A stretch of 64,000 nt of DNA from Haliclystus octoradiatus (GCA_916610825.1 OU744448.1:4255465-4319464); one strand, 5' to 3'; positions 46,233 to 59,940 are shown, numbered from the stretch's first letter. The notes: generated by a model from the letters alone, not told the origin. Numbers and translations are program-made.

Positions 46233-46472
46233 CAATGACACGAAAGCTTGGTTCAGTTATTGGTACAGACTCCGGTGGTAATGTGTTTGGAGTTTCTGAA
46301 GATTGTAAATCTTACATTGAATACAAGCCTATTTCCAAAGCATGGATTGTTCTTAACGACCATGTTCTACCCGCTGCTGTAACACCAAACTACAAAAAAT
46401 TAAGTGCATCTATGGCAGGTGGATCTCCTACTGGAGTATCAAAACTCGTTGTTGGCGTCCATGACGTTGAAA
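46233..46472 (+). CDS. Gene exon 11 (penultimate)
   Basis: Acceptor TTCTCTTTTGATAG, donor GTAAGT, phase 1 to 1. It joins exon 10 in frame as ...DTWQ-AMTRKLGSVIG. The motif GTDSGGNVFGVSEDCKSY, then PISKAWIVLNDHVLPAAV and GGSPTGVSKLVVGVHDVE follow. Identical twin at 12-251. Confidence 0.82.
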
Positions 46473-46904
46473 GTAAGTCGCTATTATGAGTACTACATGT
46501 ATTTACAATCTGTTATGATGGTCACCTTTATAAAGCAACAACCGGTCTATAGTGTTATCTTCAGAATAGTATTTTCTATTAAATAAACCCTATACAGAAA
46601 GACCACCCCATAATGTGGTCCTGTTATCTACCTCTCACGGCGGTATGTTATATATATATTTACACAAGACTGGTCGTCATTTAGACTCTTCAGTCCATAA
46701 GGCTAGAGCAAGATCTAAAAAATCCACTGTTTTATTAATACATTTATAGCAAAGTTAAACAAAAAATTCAGAAAAATGACAAGTAGTTAAAATTTTTTAA
46801 GGAATCTTAATTTAAGTATTCAAATTTCAAATATACGAAGAAAATGTCTGAGTGTCAGATTATCAAAATGATTACTCTTGCTTGTTGCTCATTGAAATGT
46901 ATAC

Positions 46905-47271
46905 ATAGGGTGATTAGCTCAGTTGGCAGAGCAACCGAACTTCAGATCGTATCATATCTCATTGACTGTGGTTCAAATCCCCCTCAGGTCAACTCAGCCT
47001 TGACTTTATCTGAAACATCAAATGAGTACCATCTAAGGATGGCGGATGGAATGGTTCAGAAGGAATTGCATTGTGAGTAGCTGCGGCGCATCGTTGCGCA
47101 TTGACAATCAAGGCCTATCTGCCATGAAATCTGTTGAAATTGATCTGCAGTGTCGCGGCTGAGATCTAAGGAGCGTTTAACATCATTGCTCTTAGCGAAA
47201 AGAGCCACTCTTCTAGAAATAGAGGAGTGGTACGGGTGCCTTCGGTAGGGCGACACCGTCCACATTACTTT
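46905..47271 (+). mobile_element. tRNA-derived SINE, inserted only in duplication copy 2
   Basis: A 367-bp SINE with A-box-like TTAGCTCAGTTGG and B-box-like GGTTCAAATCC, flanked by a perfect 10-bp duplication AAATGTATAC (46,895-46,904 and 47,272-47,281). Copy 1 has a single AAATGTATAC at 674-683 at the same place, so this is a clean filled-site/empty-site pair. It lies in the last intron of the gene. Confidence 0.93.
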
Positions 47272-47491
47272 AAATGTATACCTACTCGTTCTCCAACAAC
47301 AAACTTGAATTCCCTATGGTAAACCCGTCTCCCCGATTAATAACGTGGATCTTTCGTTTGCTGTCAGAGACCCCCAGGGTGATGAAATCACTTACTATAT
47401 AGCAACATCTAGAGACGGTACAAATTTTGTTCCAATCAGCATTACTCTCTGCCAGATAAGAACATATTGTCATTATTTTTATCATTTCTAG

Positions 47492-47577
47492 TGACTGGAG
47501 ATGGAGTCTATTTTAAACTCACCTCAAATCAGGAATGGACTCAGAAGCTTGTTCATCCATGTCCAAATTGTGGCTAA
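47492..47577 (+). CDS. Gene exon 12 (terminal)
   Basis: Acceptor TTTATCATTTCTAG, 86 nt, in-frame continuation of exon 11, stop TAA at 47,575-47,577. The reading TGDGVYFKLTSNQEWTQKL then VHPCPNCG ends the protein. No membrane segment is present in this exon, so the visible C-terminus favours a secreted product. Confidence 0.68.
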
Positions 47578-49640
47578 AGGGACAGTACAAGGAGCAAGCC
47601 TACTCACAAGCACTGAGGACAGATGCACACTTTATAAACAGTTATTGGGTGCATTTTTAAATCAAGTTCAATTTTTCCTCACATTATTATATTATTCATG
47701 AGCATTTAGGGGAGGGTATTTAAAACATCAATAGATTATCAACAGCACAATACATTACATTATATACTTTGACATAGCTTAAATAAGCTGATTACCATTT
47801 TTTTATAATTTTTACCACTTGAACTTTTAAATGAACGATCATAAAGATTAACACATCTATCCTATCCTTTGTTTTTATGTGTATATTGCTCATTGTTTGC
47901 TTTTATCTCCAACTTTTTTACATTATTTTGTAACAAAAGCAAATGACGTCAAAGGTGCAACAATCTGGGATCTTCTCATGTAAATACGAATTATGTCTGT
48001 GTGTATGTTTGCTTGACTTCGTAACCATGAGTCTATTCTATGATGCTAACAAGAGGTAGATACTTTTTTTTTCAATAACTCATCATGAGCGCTTAATGCT
48101 TTGCGGATCAACAAATCGGGCACAGAGTGCGATATATCCCGTCGAGATAATATGGCGCCAAGCGCTGATTGTATTTCGGCAGCAAATTGACAAAAACAAT
48201 GATGCTAGTATTAAAACCAATTGTAAAAAAATACGGATGATTTAATGTCGATTAAAGATGTGCGAATCTGACTCGAGCCTTACTTAGTCCGAACCCGATC
48301 AGATGGGATCGGATTCCAGTTGATATTCAAGACGGTCCTCGGAACGGATCGGGTCGGCAATTGCTTGACTTAATGTATAGGTCACTATGTGTGTAAAGTA
48401 CCTCATTGTCTTGGTGGTATTTGGTCGTTAAATATTTGAGAGAGCAGACGAGGAGCTAGATTAAATATACATTAATTGATGTGAGGTTATTCTATCTCCG
48501 ACATAAGCCAATCAAGTCGACTCTGCATGTCAGTGATAGCAGTATAATAATTACAACGCAGCACTGTCCAGCTCATTCCTCTGTTATGAAATAATTCATT
48601 TCAAACAGATGTTGATATATATCGAGAAAGAGAAACTTGTTTAATTACTTGGGTAAACTGGTACTAGAAAATAGAAATATATTAGTACATTTTAGTGGTC
48701 ATTGCAGTCTTCCTCATCATCACGATAAACGCGTGTCTGATCTCTCATCTGTTCATCATGTTGCCTCATGCATGAGTTAAAACAGAAATATGCATTCGAT
48801 TTAACAATCCAGTAGTTAAAGAAAAACAAACAAAACACAGTAATATTTTCAAGTCTTTTTTTCTATTAACAATAACAAATAAATTGATAAATGAATAAAT
48901 GGTTGTCTAAACTAAATTTGACAAGTTTAATTAGTAATACGTTCAAAATAAATTAACAACAATAACCTTCTAAATAATGATTACATAAAACCTTGGTTTT
49001 TACTTCCACAAACAATCACTGAATAACAAAATGTGTTACAAATGTAAAATAACATTCTAGTCACTAGTTACTCCTATGTCAATGGAGATTACAAAACAAA
49101 TAATTACAAATGATATTACACAATTACAAAAAGATAATTAAAGGGCGTGGTCAGGTGATCATCATTTCCTGTTAACAATGTTAGCAACAGCGGTAACACA
49201 CCATGTAGCATAATTATCATTCAGATTGCAATTTATGTATTGCTGGATCATGTCTCTATGATTTTTAACATGTTACACTGTAGACATTGTCAACATAATA
49301 TTATGGCTCCAAGTATAAATGTATCTATTATTTATCTAATGTATCTAAAATGTATCTTTGTATGTTTTAAGCCTTTTTTATTGTTGCAAAAATTAAGTAA
49401 AAATGTTTTGAGTAATTTCGAAGTTTAATAGAGTAGCTAAACATTACCTTACAGTCATTCTCGTGATTTATTATTTTAAAATTTCTTTTAGAGGATCATA
49501 TGCCCCTAGACCGCAAGAGGGTCTGCTATCCAGAAAATTTGCACACCTCACATTTATTCATGAACCCGTCCCTGAAATCCAATACAGGAGAACCATGGAT
49601 AATAAAAATGAAGTTAAATATGAAATATTTAGAATCGTTA
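47578..49640. other. Gene 3' flank, AT-rich
   Basis: Duplicate of 980-3,060. No gene recognised. An (ATC)n tract with ATTTATT is at 49,652-49,677. Confidence 0.5.
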
Positions 49641-49974
49641 GTACCGTTAAATCATCATCATCATCATCATCATCATTTATTAGGACCCGAGACTATACCT
49701 TTTTTGCAGGACTGATCAAGATAAAGAAGATATTTATCTAGAAGAATCGGGTGACATAGTAATTATAGTAAAATATTGCCATATAATGGAGGTAGTGATT
49801 ATACAGCTACAATAAGGAGTGGTAGATAGAGTGGCTAAAACATCAAATACATTTATTCCTGAGTTAATTAATTTAAAAGCAACAAAATATATATCAGAAA
49901 CATAAATATACCTACAAAGAATGAGATAGTCAATAAATAGAATCACTGGCTGTTATTTTAATTGATTACATGTT

Positions 49975-51330
49975 TTAATGAAGAGAAGTTTTATGAAAAA
50001 AAAATTATTTCTGCGATTTTCCACGTTAATTTTTCAGGATATCCGCCATTTTGTAATTTCTATCAATTGACAGCAGAACAATCCACTCCTGATAATACAT
50101 TACTAGCGTCATATGACGTAAAGTCACAATTTACAAATGTTAGTCTGGATGAGGCGATTAATATGATTGTTGAAAAGGTATTTACAGATAACTGCTTCCA
50201 TGAGACACATGAACTAAACTGGAATGAGAAAGACCTACACGATTTACTTGTAATTAGTACAAAAAATCAGCTATTCCTATTCAACAGGCAATTGTATTAA
50301 CAAATTGACGTCGTGGCAATGGAGTTCCCATTGAAAAGATGTTGTTGAAGGAAAATTCTTTACCACTATTCTATACACGGTATGTAAATGACACTCTAGT
50401 TTTTCTTAATAGCCATACCGAGGCAGAAAGGTTTTTATCTATTTTAAATAACATCCATCCATCTTTATTCTTTACAATGGAATTGGAGAATAGTAATCGA
50501 TTGTCTTTTGTTGGAATATCAATTTTAAAGCTCGGAAACAGTTTTGAAAGTAGTATTCATCAAAAATAAACTGACACCGGTTTACTACTTCATTAGGAGG
50601 ATTAGCTCAGATGGCAGAGCAACCGAACTTCAGATCGGATCATATCTGATCGACCGTGGTTCAAATCTCCCTAAGGTCAACTCAGCCTTGACTTTATCTG
50701 AAACATCAAATGAGTACCATCTGAGGATGGCAGATGGAATGGTCCAGAGGGAATTGCATTGTGAGTAGCTGCGGCTCATCGTTGCGCATTCACAATCGAG
50801 ACCTATCTGCCATGAAAGCTGTTGACATTGATCTGCAGTGTCGCGGCTGAGATCAACAAAGAGCGTTTAAAATCATTGCTCTCAGCGAAAAAAGCCACTC
50901 ATCTAGAAATAGAGGAGTGGTACGGGTGCCTTCGGTAGGGCGACACCGTCCACATTACATTTTACTACTTCATTACCAGAGCCATGTCGACCAACGCTAT
51001 AAGACAGATCTTTTAAAATCAATGATAAACCGTGCAACACGCTTATGCTCCTCTGAACGTTTTTTTAACGAAGAGTGTGTAAATATAAAACGTAGTTTTA
51101 ACGAACATAAATATCCAGCTTCTCTTTTAAATTCTATTTTATGTAAATTTAGTTTTATTCCAAATTTTAATGATGACAGAAATGCTTTAAAACCTGTAAA
51201 TAATGCAGATGAAAAACATGTAAATATTATATTTCCTTTTAAAGAACAGTGACATCTGCCGATCATTTACGAACAGAACTTCGCCGATTAAGCAACAAAA
51301 TCGGATTGAATTTTAGATTTTAAGTGCGAA
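49975..51330 (+). mobile_element. Decayed Penelope-like element, copy 2 (fuller)
   Basis: It retains the RT block LLASYDVKSQFTNVSLDEAI (50,100-50,160) that copy 1 lost, then LPLFYTRYVNDTLVFLNSHT, FFTMELENSNRLSFVGISI, a SINE insertion, and KTDLLKSMINRATRLCSSE to NIIFPFKEQ (stop at 51,250). The conserved segment between FNRQLY and PLKRMLLKEN, which should carry the central GVPMGSPLGP-type RT motif, is deleted in both copies. It is inactive. Confidence 0.78.
50596..50960 (+). mobile_element. SINE inside PLE, copy 2
   Basis: Same insertion as 3,919-4,285, with the same 15-bp target duplication TTTACTACTTCATTA at 50,581-50,595 and 50,961-50,975. It therefore predates the 10-kb duplication (or allele split), unlike the SINE at 46,905. 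Confidence 0.9.
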
Positions 51331-51379
51331 AATTTCGATGTTGTTGTTGTTGTTGCATTTATTTACCAGTATACCAAAA

Positions 51380-54300
51380 GTACAAGTCATGTTGCTATTG
51401 TGTCATAGTCATTGTTTTTTACTGTTATTTCGTTGTCATTATGATTATGATTATTATGTTTATATTATTTATATACTGTATCATGTAATGTCACATGTCT
51501 ATAAAATTTTGACTTGATTACTTACAAATCATTGAAATTAGTACAGAGTTACGTTTCAATTCTGTCAGCAAAATTATCTTTTTCTACTTCAACAATCTGG
51601 TGGTTTGAAAATCTATAGACATATCTATATTTTCTAGCGCAATTTTTATCAAATTCACCAGATGCTTTTGAGGGCCGTAATGTGAAATATCTTTTGATGT
51701 TACTTGCTGAATTGATAGTCCTAATTTTGCTAAATAGTCATTTATTTTATTTAGCAATGAACGTTTGTTGGAATGTAAAATCATTTCACCGAGAGTCTTA
51801 GACGCTACTGATTCAGGGTTTGTATAAAAGAGCCAAAGCATAAATTTTATCATGCTAATTTTAATTTGGATAGATAAAGGATATATACCTAGCTCTATTC
51901 TTGTAGCATAGTTGCTAGACTTACTCCTTATCATTAAAATTTTTTTCATTATTCTTGATTTTTATTTCTCAAGAGGATTGTTGTTTTCATTGGTTATTAG
52001 TTCTCCCCAAATTTCAGACGCATACAAAGCTATTTGCATTATAAAAATATTGTAAACTGTGAAATGAAGTTGAATTTTGTTTTCGACGATTCTCTCATAT
52101 TTTTAGTTGACAAGAACCATGCTTTCTCTGCTTTCAAATAGAGTTATCGGACGCCATGAATAAGCTTACAATCCCTATTAAATGTAAACCCTATAGATAT
52201 TTATGCATATCGGTGTACTCAACAGTGGAATCCCCAAGATGAAATTGAAGAGAGTAGGGAATAACAGGCTTTGTTTGAAATACGACAACTTTTGATTTAT
52301 TCAAATTGACGTCCAATTCCCAAATTTTAAACAAGTCGTATGCCTTGTCTAAACATTTCTGAAGTCCATCAGCTGTTTTATAGAAGACAACAATGTCGTC
52401 CGCGTATGGCAATTCGTTCAGCTTCTCGTCAGATAAAGTTATCGGGTCTGTGTTTTCACATGTGAGATTGTTAGCTAAGTCATTAATATAAATATTGAAC
52501 AAAAGAGAACTGATTACGCAGCCTTGTCTTACCCCTATTGAGGCAGGAAATGTTTCTGTAATATTTGAATCATGATATAATGAAGCTGATAGGTTAGAAT
52601 ACAAATTTTTAATAATTTCGAAAAACTTTTCTCCTACGTCAAGGCAGATAGTTTTTGCAGAAGAAGTTTGTGTGATATAGAATAAAATGCTTTTTTCAAG
52701 TCTATAAAGCATGAATATAATTGTTTATTTTTACCTTATATTTGTTAATTATGGTTTGAGTGTAATCAAATGTTCTGCAGTGCGTTTGCCTAAAACAAAT
52801 CCTGCTTGATGGTTACATATTATTTTATGTTCCTGTACGAAAAGGGAAAATCGCTTGTTTAAAATCGTACAGAAAAGTTTGCCAATTATGCTAATCAAAC
52901 TAATTCCTCTATAATTTGCTGGATTTAAAGGGTCGCCGGCCTTGAAAATTGGCTTGGTTGATGCTTGCCTCCACATTTTTCGGTAATAGCCTGTATTAAG
53001 TATAACATTAAATAATTTGAAATAAATAGGTAAAAGAGTAACAGGATGCGCGTATCATTTCCGCTATGACTAAGGTAATACCAGGAGACAACTTGGTCTT
53101 GGAGATTGTATGTTATCAACGATTTCATCTGCTGTAATTTCTTGGTCTAGCTTATGTATATGATGGTTATCGGTATCGTCTGACAGATGTATTGCAATTG
53201 TTATCTATAGGAATGTCACTAATGGAGTGAAGAGTTATAAAATGATCAAATAACTTGTCTATGTGGTGTAATGGTTGAGTTTTTGTAAGGACTTGCTTGT
53301 CATTTATCTTACGAAGGATTCCTCAATATGTGCCTCGTTTTGATGGATCAGTTTCTTATAGTTGTTTTATCAACGTGTTATTATAGATTACTTCCGTTCG
53401 CTTAATTTCTTTTTTGTATTGCTTTTTGAGTGATAAAAGTCTACGTCTTAGAAAAGGGTCTTTTGGACGTCTTTTCAATAAATATATTTTGTTATTTAAC
53501 TGTATTTTCAATTCCATACATGGTTTTGCCAACCATTCTCGTTTCGGTCTTATCCTCTTCTGAGGCTGTTGTTTTATACCTTTGCTTGTTTTTAAATATT
53601 CAAAATTATTTTTGTGTTATGGGTTATACAAATTATTTAATTAGTAGACATGATCGTCAACTGTTTTTTCCGTTGTTAGATCCTGATTTAAAGGGTGTAT
53701 ACCTTGCAGAAGTTGTTTGCAAAAAATGATTGAGATCGACATGATTTGCTGTATTCCATGTAGGTCTGCGTGGCCTATTTGTAGTTGTTGTTTTTTGTTG
53801 CAAATGCATGTTTTGTTTTACAGAAAATCTTGTGGTAAGATGCAAAGCGCAATGGTTTGAATAGATGAGAGCCGAACGATCTATCCAGCGTGACAAGAGG
53901 CTTGTTTTGCTGCTCTAATAAATGTTGACTTGTGAGGACATAATCTAGAGTACTATAACCGTTAACGCCAACATAAGTATAGTCGCTGATATTTTGGTTT
54001 TTTAATCTACCATTCAATATTCGTACAGAATTATTTATGCAACGATTTTAAAGTCTAGCCCCGTATGCATTTTCAACGCTATCTTTAATATTGCGTGTAC
54101 TTTGTATAGTATCAAAATTATAATCCTCAGGAAAATAAATAGATCTGTTATTACCGCCGCATAAAATATCTACTTGTTACCCATTGTGGCATTAAAATCT
54201 CTGGCGGCAAGTTTTGAATATAATTTTGATGCATTTCGAAAACAGCTTTCTCATTTGAGGCGTCTACTGTTGAGTATGCTGGACTTATGTAAGCTAAAAA

Positions 54301-55720
54301 TAATAAAATATCGTGAACAAAACTGAAATATTTCTTATTTAATTTAATTTGCGTGACATTTTCTGATGATGTTGTCATCATTTCTGCTCCAGCAATTAAT
54401 TAAGATTTTTCCATGATTAACAAGCCACCAGCGTTTCTAATATGTTTATTTGACAGACTACTGATAGGTGGTTTAGAAAAGCATAAATTGGTATTAATTT
54501 TTGCATGTTGCCCGAGTTTCATTCAGACACAATATCGCTATTAAAAAGAGAGGTGAAGTCGCTATTATCGGCTTTGCTATTTAAGCCATTGACATTCCAG
54601 AATGTAATACTAAGCTGTTTAGCCATGATCGTAATGATTGTAATAGCTTTATTTCAATTTTCTGTAGGAACCGAGCATTTTTTAGGGTTCATTTTTTAAA
54701 AATGTTAAGGTAAAAGTGGGTAGTTTAAAAAAAGAGCTAGAAATATATATTATTGGAACCATACTAATGGTCTTAATATATGTAAACTTTTCCATAATCT
54801 TTGTAATGGTGCATTTACTAATTCTTCTTATTTGTCCAGATGTTAATATGCTCTCCATGGGGCTTGCTGGTACGGTTGGAATCTTGGGTCAATCATATTT
54901 CCAAATTGAGGTGGCATCCAAAAGTTCCAAGATGTCTGAAACAAGGCATGATGTGAATACATTTGTTGATATTGTGGTAGAGAAGATGCCATTTGTGCAT
55001 GATTGTGAACATTACTTCGATCTGGTAATTTCATCATTTGCTGATGGTCCTGCTTGTTCTGTTCTAATAAAGATGGCATTGGTCCATGGCGTAGGCTTGG
55101 CATTTTCTATAGTTGCAGTTTTGATCCTGATTATGATTATAATTAGGGTGGCGTAATTCGAGAGGAACGGATTCTGAAGTATGACAATCTATGTGCTGCG
55201 TTGGTAGATATGTCATTCTTTCAGGACGTTGACGTTGCTTTTTCTCGAGTTGTGGAATTTGTTCATTGGGGTGGCTGAGTTGTTCCACTTCTTTTGGTTC
55301 TGCAGTAGAGGTCCGTTTTTGTTGATTCGATGGATGTATTCTTTCATCTGGCTGCGACAATTCGGTGATTTTTTAACTTGCGTGTATTGTGCGTGCAGTG
55401 CAATGTATTAGACTGGGAGAAAACATCTTGATACCATGGCCATTAAGACATAATTCTTTGTCGATGAATAACCGCTTTTTATTGCTCTAGAGTTATCTAC
55501 GATGACTGAAAAAATACTCCAATGATCAATAAATATCATGTTTTCTATTTTGCAGTATTCCTTTGTAGTATTATTAATTTCCGCTATTGTGTATAGCACA
55601 TCAACATTTGATGTTTTCGGAAGGATTGACGAAAACATATGGTTGCCTCTGGAACGTTGCTTGTGTCTTGTGTAGCAGCATCTGGATATCTCTTACAATT
55701 GACAATTAGACAATTGTAAC
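51380..55720 (-). mobile_element. LINE on minus strand, copy 2
   Basis: Same element as 4,690-9,040. ORF2 start is the complement of ATG at 54,624-54,626 and the RT YADD is at 52,395-52,406. Here the ORF1 upstream half survives beyond an insertion, at 57,913-59,077, so the original element ran from about 59.1-59.5 kb down to about 51.4 kb. Confidence 0.82.
51584..54626 (-). pseudogene. LINE ORF2 (endonuclease + reverse transcriptase), broken, copy 2
   Basis: Pieces in order on the minus strand: ITFWNVNGLNSK (endonuclease start), SPAYSTVDASNEKAVFEM, NGRLKNQNISDYTYVGVNGY and STLDYVL (endonuclease end), NPANYRGISLISIIGKLF, GVRQGCVISSLLFNIYINDL, YADDIVVF, and the ORF2 C-terminal region. The breaks are the same as in copy 1, so the damage came before the duplication or was homogenised. 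Confidence 0.75.
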
Positions 55721-55729
55721 TCTTCATTT

Positions 55730-56146
55730 TATGGTGTAGATAAATGCTTAATTAAAAAATTACAACGCGTCCAAAATACGGCAGCAAGAATTATTATAGT
55801 AACTCGAAAGTATGACAGTATAACACCAGTATTGTATGAGCAACATTGGCTCCCAATTGACTAACGGATTATATTTAAAATAACATTATTAACTTTCAAA
55901 ACATTACATGGCCTGGCACCACTCTATTTACGAGATATTTAATTTTAATTCATTACTGCCCGTCAAGATGCTTGAGATCATCATCAAATAATTTATTAAC
56001 TGTTAAAAAAGCAATTTGAAATCCTTTGGTGACAGAGCATTTTCGGTCGTTTTTCCAATTTTGTGGAATAGCCTCCCGGATGACTTGCGTAATTGTCACT
56101 CTATAACGATATTCAAGACAAAGTTAAAAACGTACTTATTTGGTAT
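55730..56146 (+). mobile_element. 3' end of CR1/L2-like LINE, copy 2
   Basis: LQRVQNTAARIII, then HWLPID, GDRAFSVVF-like and KTKLKTYLFG pieces as in copy 1. After the hAT-like insertion its 3' non-coding part continues from 57,124 to about 57,205 and then meets the (ATT)n tract. It is inserted within ORF1 of the minus-strand LINE. Confidence 0.8.
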
Positions 56147-57131
56147 CACAGATTATAACGACCAGATACGGCACTGAAAGTCGAATTTATGTATTTTCGA
56201 ATTCAAATGTTCTCGGACGCCACTATGTATGTTGCCCCTCAATGACCTGGCTGCAGTTACGCGCTAAATTCGCAATGGAAAACACGATAAATTGGCACCT
56301 ATTTTAATGGTAATTTACATGTTTCTTTTGCGTCCAATTTTCATGCTAAAGGAAAATAAGAAGAAAGTATATCTTCTATTTTGAGATGATCGTTTGATAA
56401 TGGTATATTGTGTCAGGAAGACAATATTTTATTGACTTATGAAAGTTGAACAAAATCATTGATTTTACTGAAGAGAAAAATTGAATATAAATTATGAATA
56501 CAAGCATTTTTTGGTAAATAAAATTCACAGTTAAATTGCAGATAATATTTCATAATATGATTTCATTAATTTATCGAATGTATGTGGCTCTTTACACGAA
56601 TTTTCCGAGTTTGAAATGCCGTGGTTTTGGAGTGCGTATAATCGTATTCGATCGAAAATAATGGCAAAAACGTAAGCAGTAATTTCCATAAAAATCCACT
56701 CCAAATAGTCTATGCTTTGACTGTGATTACGTTATTCCATATCACCAAGCATCAGTGCATATTATTTTACAGTTTGCAATTTATGTGATAAGCTATAAAT
56801 ATTGTCCTCCTTTCTTCATTTCAACCGTAGACATTTTAGGTTTTTGAATTTATGAAATTTAAATTAAATTTGCTAATATCAAAATTATGATTTTGAATTT
56901 TACATATAGCGTATCATCCTTCCACTTGCATTGAGTAGCTTGAGAAAGGCTGAATTCAGCTTCAAAATTGAATTATTTCAAGTATCATTTTGTCGATAAA
57001 TCCCTAAAATCGTAATGGACAACGATTAAATGCGTCAAAAATGGGCAACAAACATAATGTCCGTTATTTGACCAATCACAATTTTCGAACGTTCAGTCCC
57101 GTATCTGGTAGTTATAATCTGTGTTTGGTAT
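56139..57131. mobile_element. hAT-like non-autonomous DNA element
   Basis: Terminal inverted repeats of 32 bp at 56,147-56,178 and 57,092-57,123 start CACAGATTATAAC and match at 30 positions. Perfect 8-bp target duplications TTTGGTAT lie at 56,139-56,146 and 57,124-57,131. Eight-base duplications are the mark of the hAT superfamily. The 977-bp element has no transposase frame. Its removal rejoins the LINE 3' end. Confidence 0.85.
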
Positions 57132-57203
57132 AAATAAATAAGCCTATAAATAAATCATATATTTATGTTTAATATTTCAACTTCACATATACAGTTAATA
57201 TAG

Positions 57204-57912
<709 letters not shown>

Positions 57913-59077
57913 TACATTTATTATTATTACAATTGAGTATGTTGTATTACTATTAATGTCATTTGACCCGACGTGAACGATAACCTTTTTGGCTGTTCCT
58001 CTTTTTCCCGATAGTTGGTATGGTTCTATATCGGCAGTGAACTGGTGTTCCTGTTTACCTTGTACTTGAATCATTTGAGCAGCTTGGGATGGCTATTTTT
58101 CTGACATCTATAAATCTCAGATGAGATTCTCCCAAAATAAGAAGCTATTGTGATAGAGCTGCATTTTGTTAATGTTTCTTTGGATTATCTCTTGGAATGG
58201 GGTGTGGTTGAACTTCAGTAGTTACGTTTGGGAAAAGGATGGATTTCGGTTGATGATGGTCATAGATTTTTGAACAGTCGATATCTAGTTTTATATACTG
58301 TGTGAGATTGTCTTTTTCGTTTTCAATGCAATTCAATTGATCTTTGTTTTTAGATGACTTTGGTAGGCACGATGGAGTTTCAAATTCAGAAATTTTAGTT
58401 GCAAGTATACAATTTTGTTCAATTAATAATTCTATGTGAGCTTTCGGTTCTTGACTTTCAGCTTGAAGTTTAGAAATATAATCCCATATTTTCTATAATT
58501 CTTGTTCTTGATCAAATGGTGCTTGAAGAATATTTCTTCCTGACGATATTTTCGTAATTGTATTTTCTAGTCTATTGTTCTTAGTCATTAAAGGAGTACA
58601 TGTTGATTCTATATCAATATTATTTTCATCGCAACAATCATTTTCATCTGTTACAGACGCTGTAACGTCGGTAATCACAGTGGGCGTCACAGCTGTTTCT
58701 TGATGATCACTCTCAGAGATTGGCATAATGCAATTTTTTACTGTTTCTCCATTGACCTCGTCAGCTAAAAAATAATCTGTGTTGCCTAAGTTGGTTTCAG
58801 ATGATAGCGTTATTTCGTTAAATTGCTTTCCTGTAAAGTCTAAAATTTCGTCTCCTGTTACAGTAACCGTTCCAGTATTTTTGAAGAAAAAGAAAGACAA
58901 TAGTTCCTCTTTCTTTACTTTCTGTTTAATTAACTTGATATCGAAAATACCAACAATGCATCTTTTGTCTTTTGCTTTAACTGTGCAATCTCCAACTTTG
59001 AACTCCAGTGTTGAGTAGTAGTTAGTAACATTTGCTTTACAAATCTCTGCGTCGGAAGTTGTAAATTTACAACTCAT
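57913..59077 (-). pseudogene. LINE ORF1 with SGNH-esterase motifs, N-terminal and middle part
   Basis: Read from ATG at 59,077 downward: MSCKFTTSDAEICKANVTNY, a basic and then acidic Ser/Thr-rich region to QEQEL-stop, the same frame continuing as KIWDYISKLQAESQEPKAHI (possible coiled coil), then LILGESHLRFIDVRKIA (matching the GDSH block I of SGNH hydrolases) and KKVIVHVGSNDIN (block III, GxND). At least three in-frame stops are present. The esterase continues after the inserted LINE end at 55,638 with SSILPKTSN. This ORF1 type is known in CR1-like LINEs. Confidence 0.7.
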
Positions 59078-59560
59078 CGGATTTTTATTCCCCTCTCTGT
59101 AGTTTGGTTTGAGATTACTGAGAAAAAAAATTGATTTTCTCGTTTGTGTCTAAACTATCGATAAATTCTGTAATATCAGTTAAATTACTTTATGGAACAT
59201 CTTTTCCATCTTCCATGCTGTTGTACCAATCGAAATATAATAGAACTAGCAATTAGAGTTTATCCATAATGGACCATAATGATAAAACTTTCAGATCACT
59301 AATTATTAAACAATTGACTAAGCTGACTATTGCTGTATAATACGGAGCATGAACTCTGGAGGAGAACATGAGACTCAATACGCATTGAAACGATGTAGCA
59401 TTAATCAATACATCTTAATCATTCCTTTAATAAAAATTTGATATTATTACATTACTATACAGTATTATGTATATAAGTGATTGTGATATATAAACAGACA
59501 GTATTATTAATATAAGTAGATAATAATCAATTTTGCTTTAGTAAGCGAATATTTGTGGTT
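59078..59560. other. Probable 5' untranslated region of minus-strand LINE, then unassigned
   Basis: No coding sequence seen. The 5' end of the LINE cannot be placed. Confidence 0.35.
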
Positions 59561-59639
59561 ATAAGACAGAACGCGCAAGAACACGATACGACTAGCGTGT
59601 AACGAGAGATCATTGAGTGATGATCTCAGATACCGTGAG

Positions 59640-59940
59640 GAAACACCAAGTATTTGAAATCAACAAAGCGTTGTGTACCAATTTAAATGTGGTTTATGTG
59701 AGGCAAATTATGTCGGTTTTACTTGCCGGCATCTACACGTACGCGGTAAAAAGCATGTAAGACAATCTTCTGCTGTTGGTCAACATTTCAAAAATCACAC
59801 GGTCTCGCCGCTAAGGATATCGGTAATCAATTTCCCATTCTACGCCGCTGCAAGGACAAATTCGATTGTTTGCTTTATGAAATGATATTCATTAGAGAGC
59901 TGAAACCCTGCCTTAAGTGACAATCTGATTCTATAAGATT
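59640..59940 (+). pseudogene. Decayed PLE GIY-YIG endonuclease domain
   Basis: The reading VYQFKCGLCEANYVGFTCRH, then HVRGKKHVRQSSAVGQHFKN, and after a one-base shift KDKFDCLLYEMIFIRELKPC, ends at a stop. This matches the GIY-YIG domain of Penelope/Poseidon-type elements (VYxFxCxxCxxxYIGxTxRHLxxRxxEH ... LLxxEsLxIxxxKPxLN). A CCCGAAACGTTA-like piece near 60,068-60,080 resembles the degenerate hammerhead region common in such elements. No RT is attached here. Confidence 0.75.

Larger units (their letters stand above)
46222..56637 (+). repeat. Segmental duplication, copy 2
   Basis: Matches 1-9,962 end to end. It carries an extra SINE (46,905-47,271) and keeps about 121 bp (50,037-50,157) lost from copy 1. 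Divergence is roughly 1% over the first 4.7 kb, almost nil over the LINE (51.4-55.8 kb) and about 3% at the right end. Here the left side connects properly to the upstream exons of the gene and the right side continues into the rest of the hAT-like element, so this is the better-supported context. Confidence 0.95.
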
